From assembly GCA_038199755.1 (NCBI GenBank), contig JBBPYR010000189.1, positions 1 to 27,380 of the forward strand: a stretch of 27,380 nucleotides of DNA. Reading direction: 5' to 3'. This DNA comes from JBBPYR01 sp038199755. Lineage in GTDB: Bacteria > Chloroflexota > Ktedonobacteria > Ktedonobacterales > Ktedonobacteraceae. Within the stretch, counting starts at the first letter, position 1; each line of letters opens with the position of its first letter. A program made the position numbers and the translations under genes. The notes beneath the pieces are model-generated. The model saw only the letters and a program-made list of their open reading frames with translations. It was not told the origin of the DNA and ran no database searches. Shown here piece by piece: positions 23,443 through 27,380 of this stretch.

Positions 23443-24402
23443 ATGGTTGCAATTTCGATCATGATCGAAGGGCAAGATGGCCTGACATGGTCCCGCTGGC
23501 AAACGCTTGCCCACGAAGTAGAAGCCCTCGGCTTCGCGGGCCTGTTCCGCTCAGACCACTTCACCAACGCTCAACCACCTGACAAAGACTCACTAGAGAT
23601 GATTGTATCGCTGACCTATTTAGCGGCCACGACCAAACGCATCCATTTTGGACCACTCGTCGCGCCGCTCTCGTTCCGCGATCCCATGCTCCTCGTGCGC
23701 CAAGCGGCAGCACTCGACGACTTGAGCGGTGGGCGTATGATTCTCGGCTTAGGGGCAGGCTGGCAGGACCGTGAGCATACCCTCTTCGGCTATGAGCTTG
23801 GCGATATCGCAACACGTATGGCACGTCTCGAAGAAGGGCTTGAGGTTGTTACGCGCCTGCTCAAGAGCGATACCCCTGTCACCTACGAAGGAAAGTTCTA
23901 TAACCTACGCGATGCGACGCTCCTGCCACGCCCACAGCGTTCCGGCGGGCCACGCATCTTGATCGGCGGCAACGGTCGCAAGCGCACCCTCGGCTTCGTC
24001 GCCCGCTATGCCGACATCTGGAACGCGGCATTTCTCCCGCTTGACGCCTTCAAAGAACGTTCTGCCCTGCTTGACGGCCTACTCACACAGGCCGGAAGAA
24101 AGCCCACGGATGTGAAGCGTACCATGATGAAAACCTTGCTCTTCGGACGTGACAACGCCGAGCTAGAGCAGCAACTCACCTGGCGTGACACGAACAAGCA
24201 GTACACAGGCAAGCCCCTAGCAACCGTCGTCAACGAAATAGCCGCCAGTGGCAGTAGCGTTGTGGGCACACCCGAAAGCATCATTGAGCAACTTCACGCC
24301 CACGCCCAAGCTGGTGTAGAAGAATTGATGCTACAATGGTTCGATACCGAAAACATCGACGGGCTGCGAGCCTTCGCCAGCAACGTCCTACCAAAGCTAT
24401 AA
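23443..24402 (+). CDS. LLM-class flavin/F420-dependent oxidoreductase
   Basis: This 319-aa TIM-barrel enzyme belongs to the luciferase-like monooxygenase family, which uses FMN or coenzyme F420 for hydride transfer. Seen motifs include ALGFAGLFRSDHF (28-40), IHFGPLVAPLSFRDPMLLVRQ (67-87), the strongly conserved LDDLSGGRMILGLGAGWQ, EGKFYNL, RPQRSGGPRILIGGNG, and a C-terminal GTPESIIEQL. The ATG follows AAGGAG, 18 bases after the APH-like gene, so the two form an operon. F420 use is likely for this subgroup in Chloroflexota and actinobacteria but cannot be separated from FMN by sequence reading. The substrate is unknown. Confidence 0.88.
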   Translation: MVAISIMIEGQDGLTWSRWQTLAHEVEALGFAGLFRSDHFTNAQPPDKDSLEMIVSLTYLAATTKRIHFGPLVAPLSFRDPMLLVRQAAALDDLSGGRMILGLGAGWQDREHTLFGYELGDIATRMARLEEGLEVVTRLLKSDTPVTYEGKFYNLRDATLLPRPQRSGGPRILIGGNGRKRTLGFVARYADIWNAAFLPLDAFKERSALLDGLLTQAGRKPTDVKRTMMKTLLFGRDNAELEQQLTWRDTNKQYTGKPLATVVNEIAASGSSVVGTPESIIEQLHAHAQAGVEELMLQWFDTENIDGLRAFASNVLPKL

Positions 24403-24417
24403 AACAGGTTATAAGAA

Positions 24418-24490
24418 GAGACAGATATCCACTCATAATTCTTCTGCGGGCCTGCGGCCCGCAGAAGAATTATGAGTGGATATCTGTCTC
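24418..24490. terminator. Perfect 35-bp inverted repeat, probable terminator
   Basis: Bases 24418-24452 and 24456-24490 are perfect reverse complements with a loop of TGC. The tip is GC-rich (CTGCGGGCC), the arms end GAGACAGATATCC. It starts 16 bases after the LLM stop and ends 6 bases before the -35 of the next operon. No T run follows it, so termination by stem strength alone is an inference; it is unrelated in sequence to the 39-bp palindrome at 17793. Confidence 0.65.
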
Positions 24491-24495
24491 ACCCC

Positions 24496-24524
24496 TTGAC
24501 AAACTAATGATAATAGTATATAAA
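24496..24524 (+). promoter_or_regulatory. Promoter of the MBL hydrolase-TetR operon
   Basis: A perfect TTGACA (24496-24501) and TATAAA (24519-24524) are 17 bases apart. AAACTAAT half-sites overlap both spacer and -10. Confidence 0.85.
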
Positions 24525-24540
24525 CTAATTACATTAGTTT
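24501..24540. promoter_or_regulatory. Putative TetR operator with three AAACTAAT half-sites
   Basis: AAACTAAT occurs at 24501-24508 and 24522-24529, exactly 21 bases (two helical turns) apart, and its inverse ATTAGTTT at 24533-24540. The last two form a perfect 8-bp palindrome with a 3-base centre over the -10 and start site. The regulator is presumably the TetR gene at the end of the operon. Confidence 0.7.
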
Positions 24541-24618
24541 TAACAACGTCCTGCACCTCGAAAGGGCAGACACAGCTATATACCGTATATACAGCAAAGT
24601 CAAGAAAGGGTTTTTACA

Positions 24619-25350
24619 ATGCAAGCACAATCTTATGGTGACTCACTTATTCAATTGACTCGCTTCCCACGTTTGTTTCCTGTCAATTGTTACCTCGTGC
24701 GCGAGGCCGACGGCTTTACGCTAATCGACACCGCCATTGCGGGCTCCGGCAAGCAGATTATTGCAGCCGCACAGAAATTTAATACGCCCATCGTACGCAT
24801 CGTTTTGACGCATGCACACGGCGACCATGCCGGTTCTCTTGATGAACTACACACGGCACTGCCCCAGGCAGAGATAATCGTAGCGAGGCGCAGTGTACCT
24901 ATCCTAGCGGGTAATCGTAGCCTTGAGGCGGGTGAGCCAGTAGATCAGTTGCGTGGCAGCTGGGTGGTAGCTAAAACGCAGGCGAATCGTACCGTTGAGG
25001 CAGGAGATCGTATCGGCTCACTAGAGGTAATTGCCTCTCCTGGTCACACGCCCGATTCCATCGCCTTCCTCGATACACGCACGCGCACATTGATCGCGGG
25101 CGACGCCTTCCAGACACGCGGTGGCATTGCTGTATCAGGCACACTACGGCCATTCTTCCCCTTTCCAGCCTGGGCAACATGGCATAAGCCGACCGCGCTA
25201 GAGAGTGCGTGTGCATTGCGGCAACTCAACCCAACCGCCCTCGCAGTCGGTCATGGCACCATCCTCGCAAACCCATTGGCCGCAATGGATGACGCCATTG
25301 CAGCAGCACAGCGCACCCTGCCAGAGCAACAGGTGCAGCATGTCCGCTAA
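24619..25350 (+). CDS. Metallo-beta-lactamase-fold hydrolase
   Basis: This 243-aa protein has the full set of MBL metal ligands: THAHGDH (64-70), H143 in ASPGHTPDS, D162 in IAGDAFQT, and H212 in VGHG. It has no signal peptide, so it is cytoplasmic, and it lacks beta-lactamase-specific features; the shape (NCYLVREADGFTLIDT) is that of general MBL hydrolases acting on thioesters, lactones or other esters. The ATG follows AAAGGG. It shares an operon and an 11-base overlap with a TetR-type gene, whose product probably represses both. The substrate, likely also the inducer, cannot be named. Confidence 0.9.
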   Translation: MQAQSYGDSLIQLTRFPRLFPVNCYLVREADGFTLIDTAIAGSGKQIIAAAQKFNTPIVRIVLTHAHGDHAGSLDELHTALPQAEIIVARRSVPILAGNRSLEAGEPVDQLRGSWVVAKTQANRTVEAGDRIGSLEVIASPGHTPDSIAFLDTRTRTLIAGDAFQTRGGIAVSGTLRPFFPFPAWATWHKPTALESACALRQLNPTALAVGHGTILANPLAAMDDAIAAAQRTLPEQQVQHVR

Positions 25351-25915
25351 AGCTGGCTTAGATCGGGCAGCAGTCGTGCAAGCGGCGGCTGCCCTAGCAG
25401 ACACCATCGGCCTTGAAGAAGTTACGCTAGCCGCACTTGCCAGCCATCTGAAAGTGCGTACCCCCTCGCTCTATAACCATATCGAGGGGCTACCGGGCTT
25501 GCGCCGTGAACTGGCCCTGCTCGCCATACGTACAGCGAGCAAGCACCTTGGTCAAGCAGTCATGGGCAAAGCTGGCGACGAAGCCATCCTCGCCCTCGGT
25601 CATGCCTACCGCACCTTCGTCAAAGCCCATCCCGGCCTCTACATGTCCACCGTGCATGCACCAGCCACCGACGACCAAGAGTTGCAAGAGGCCAGCCGAG
25701 AAATGGTTGACATCATCCTTCGCGTCTTAACAGCGTATAATTTGCAAGGCGATGATGCCATTCACGCTACCCGCTCCCTACGCAGTATCGCGCACGGCTT
25801 CGCCTCCCTGGAAATCGCGGGCGGCTTCGGCATCCCGCTATCCCTTGACGAAAGCTTCGAGCGGCTCCTGAGAACGTTCATCGCGGGACTACGTCACACA
25901 ATCGTAAACAACTGA
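25340..25915 (+). CDS. TetR-family regulator (TetR_C_33/WHG-like C-terminal domain)
   Basis: This 191-aa regulator starts at ATG 25340 inside the MBL gene (the two overlap through ATGTCCGCTAA), with AGGTG 5 bases upstream. The HTH is about 9-50, with VTLAALASHLKVRTPSLYNHI as its core; the Leu-Tyr-Asn-His ending is typical of the WHG-domain group. The C-terminal helical domain contains YRTFVKAHPGLYMSTV and RSLRSIAHGFASLEIAGGFG, the WHG-like signature region. Translational coupling to the MBL gene and the AAACTAAT sites at the operon promoter point to autorepression. An upstream extension of the frame lies wholly inside the MBL gene and was not used. Confidence 0.9.
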   Translation: MSAKAGLDRAAVVQAAAALADTIGLEEVTLAALASHLKVRTPSLYNHIEGLPGLRRELALLAIRTASKHLGQAVMGKAGDEAILALGHAYRTFVKAHPGLYMSTVHAPATDDQELQEASREMVDIILRVLTAYNLQGDDAIHATRSLRSIAHGFASLEIAGGFGIPLSLDESFERLLRTFIAGLRHTIVNN

Positions 25916-25939
25916 AACAACTGAAACAATCATGCTAGT

Positions 25940-25959
25940 GCTCATACTTGCGTATGAGC
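25940..25959. terminator. Short hairpin between convergent genes
   Basis: GCTCATAC (25940-25947) and GTATGAGC (25952-25959) pair around a TTGC loop and contain the stop codon of the minus-strand isomerase. No T run follows on either strand, so a terminator role is only possible. Confidence 0.35.
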
Positions 25960-26406
25960 GTGTCGCGCCTCAAGCTGCTTGATACGCTCCATTTGCTGAA
26001 GATTCCATTCATCATTGGCATAGGGAGTCGTAAACCATGCTTCCAGGATTTCCTTCGCGATGCCCTCTGACGTGGCTCTCAAGCTCAAAGCCAGCACGTT
26101 CGCATGATTCCAGATACGAGCACCACGCGCCGTTTCAGCATCATGGCATAAGGCTGCCCTCACCCCTGGCACCTTATTCGCCGCAATCGAGGCACCCGTT
26201 CCCGTCCAACAACACACAATGCCCTCCTCTGCCTCTCCACTCGCCACCGCCTCCGCGACCTTACTACTCGTCAGCGGCCAATCCTTCACAGCATCGTTCT
26301 TCGCCAACGGCCCAAACAATAACAATTCATGACCGCGCCCATTCAACTCCTTAATGAGCATGTCCGTCAAAAGAGTGCGCTCATCACTCCCAATCGCAAT
26401 TTTCAT
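25942..26406 (-). CDS. RpiB/LacAB-family sugar-phosphate isomerase
   Basis: This 154-aa protein belongs to the RpiB/LacA/LacB fold, which interconverts aldose and ketose phosphates such as ribose-5-phosphate and ribulose-5-phosphate. It begins MKIAIGSDERTLLTDMLIKEL; a typical RpiB has SDHAG here, so the His is replaced. The central motif is GIVCCWTGTGASIAANKVPGVRAALC, with Cys kept but Trp in place of the usual Gly after it. HDAETARGARIWNHANVLALS follows. AAAGGGG lies 7 bases before ATG 26406; a longer frame from 26430 has no better site. It is convergent with the TetR gene. The altered motifs suggest a subgroup with another substrate; identity as a true ribose isomerase is uncertain. Confidence 0.85.
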   Translation of the reverse strand: MKIAIGSDERTLLTDMLIKELNGRGHELLLFGPLAKNDAVKDWPLTSSKVAEAVASGEAEEGIVCCWTGTGASIAANKVPGVRAALCHDAETARGARIWNHANVLALSLRATSEGIAKEILEAWFTTPYANDEWNLQQMERIKQLEARHAHTQV

Positions 26407-26525
26407 AATAAACCCCTTTCCGTGTAGCAACCATCAAAAGCAGCAGCGAAGCGCAATGACCAGAGCAATTTGTTAAACGCGACTATCGCGCCCACTGCTC
26501 CAACGAGCGATATGCTAGATAGAAC

Positions 26526-27218
26526 CTACAAATTCCACAGAGTCTTCAAAACACCCAATAATTGTGCCTGTCGTTGCTCAATAACAGTGGGCGTCCATTC
26601 ACGCATTTGCAGCACCTGAGTAGTAATGACAAAAGGAGACACTCCACCAGTCGTGACAAAGTACCGCCGCTTCTTTTCGTCAAAGTCAACATTTTCGGCG
26701 TTAATGTTCTTTCCACGCGATAGCAGCACCATATTGCCTAAATGATGTACATAACGATCTCGTATTTCCTTAGAAGGAAATGTCTTCATCCACTGACTAT
26801 CAGGAGCGGGGCGTTGCGGCAGCACATGTTCGACACTAACCGTCTGATAATCGTAAGAGGCAGTACCCTCTGAGAGCTTCGCATCTAGGCGCAACAACAC
26901 ATAACGACAGACATGTGGCATAAGATACATATTGCCATCCAAAGCTCTTAGGACATCGTTTCGCTCCCCACCCTTTAACTGTAGTGGAGAATCAGGGGCA
27001 AACATATCTTTTTTATTGTGGATAGCTTGCAACACATCACAATAGCGATCAATGCGCCGATAAGGTGGAACTCTACAGAGCATAAAGCTGACGACAAGAC
27101 GTTCAAGATCGATCAGGAAACGCAGTACAAGATGATGCTGCTCAACATTTTGAAAGAAATAAGCAAGTGCCGCTGACATCCAACGATGATGGTCAAGCTG
27201 ATTTAGCCACCTGAACAT
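26526..27218 (-). pseudogene. C-terminal fragment of a DUF262/DUF1524 (GmrSD-like) protein
   Basis: GmrSD-type proteins join an N-terminal DUF262 nucleotide-sensing domain to a C-terminal DUF1524 HNH nuclease and restrict modified phage DNA. Here only about 230 residues remain. They contain the helical middle (RWLNQLDHHRWMSAALAYF), FAPDSPLQL, then the HNH region VEHVLPQ (129-135), LGNMVLLSRGKNINAENVDFD (160-180) and RYF. The whole DUF262 part (300 or more residues) is missing. The frame stays open into 27219-27275 but this stretch no longer looks like the family. An insertion sequence begins just there, so the gene was most likely cut by it. ATG 27218 is only the first ATG of the fragment. 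Confidence 0.75.
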
Positions 27219-27299
27219 AATGTTTATTTCTTTAGATAGATTGACGTTTAGACTAACTTGACCAAAATGGCAACCTCACTTGCGAGAGATTGCCGAAGA

Positions 27300-27337
27300 G
27301 AGTAATGTTCGTGTTATCACAACAAGGAGCATTACTC
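27300..27337 (+). promoter_or_regulatory. Inverted repeat around the transposase ribosome site
   Basis: GAGTAATG (27300-27307) pairs with CATTACTC (27330-27337). The AAGGAG at 27324-27329 abuts the 3' arm inside the loop, so folding could hinder ribosome access, as in IS elements that block translation of read-through transcripts. Confidence 0.45.
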
Positions 27338-27339
27338 AC

Positions 27340-27380
27340 ATGAACCTTAACACATTGCAAGCGTTTCGTCACGAGGCCTA
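27340..27380 (+). CDS. Transposase, N-terminal 13 codons (partial)
   Basis: ATG 27340 follows AAGGAG by 10 bases and opens the frame MNLNTLQAFRHEA up to the edge. A start of the form xxxxTLQAFRHxxY is one I associate with a Ktedonobacter DDE transposase family. With 13 residues the family call rests on memory and context only. Confidence 0.5.
   Translation, partial: MNLNTLQAFRHEA

Larger units (their letters stand above)
27225..27380 (+). mobile_element. Left end of an insertion sequence (continues outside the window)
   Basis: Homology to the DUF262/DUF1524 gene stops near 27222. The next 115 bases hold no gene, then a well-spaced ribosome site and a transposase-like start run to the window edge. 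The precise terminal inverted repeat and any target duplication cannot be fixed without the other end. Confidence 0.55.

Noticed and set aside
25205..25339. 45-codon upstream extension of the second TetR frame
   Set aside because: It lies wholly within the MBL hydrolase gene; the ATG at 25340 has a ribosome site and gives a normal TetR N-terminus.

Overview
The window looks like chromosomal DNA of a Ktedonobacteria-type member of the Chloroflexota. This is an inference from gene content and recalled protein families, not from a search. Supporting signs are moderate GC, strong TTGACA/TATAAT-type promoters, a T-box leader, a type-2 (archaeal/alphaproteobacterial-like) valyl-tRNA synthetase, clustered GT-C glycosyltransferases, FHA/kinase-like signalling, LLM-class flavin/F420 enzymes, and a transposase start of a kind I associate with Ktedonobacter. 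No rRNA, tRNA or CRISPR array was seen.

Layout, left to right. (1) 1-2115, minus strand: the N-terminal 593 codons of valS behind a tRNA-Val T-box leader and a consensus promoter. (2) 2116-4583: a probably frameshifted small membrane-protein gene, a DUF2171-like protein and a group-2 sigma-70 factor with a good terminator. (3) 4616-11182: a polytopic glycosyltransferase block of three plus-strand GT-C-type genes meeting a convergent GT87-like mannosyltransferase. (4) 11071-13748: a DedA membrane protein and a kinase-like protein with a C-terminal FHA domain, separated and flanked by GGGATGCCC/GGGCATCCC palindromic repeats; the kinase domain lacks its catalytic Asp. (5) 13782-17874: a probable drug-efflux operon with a TetR-family repressor carrying two tandem HTH domains, a DHA2 MFS exporter, a short HlyD/EmrA-like adaptor and a small membrane-anchored coiled-coil protein. 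It ends in a perfect 39-bp inverted repeat. (6) 17868-22145, minus strand: a galactose operon of an unknown 193-aa protein, galT, galK, an esterase and a 40-aa ORF. (7) 22224-24490: a small membrane protein, an APH(3')-like kinase and an LLM-class oxidoreductase, ending in a second perfect inverted repeat of 35 bp. (8) 24496-25915: an MBL-fold hydrolase overlapping a TetR-family regulator, behind a promoter filled with AAACTAAT half-sites. (9) 25942-27380: an RpiB-like isomerase, then the C-terminal part of a DUF262/DUF1524 (GmrSD-like) protein whose N-terminus is missing where an insertion sequence begins and runs off the window.

No complete new defence or metabolic system stands out. The most unusual items are the tandem-HTH repressor with its four-gene efflux operon, the predicted pseudokinase-FHA protein, the two very long perfect palindromes at operon ends, the APH(3')/LLM gene pair, and the type-2 ValS under T-box control. 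Protein families are assigned from motifs and memory; regulatory calls rest on the bases themselves.
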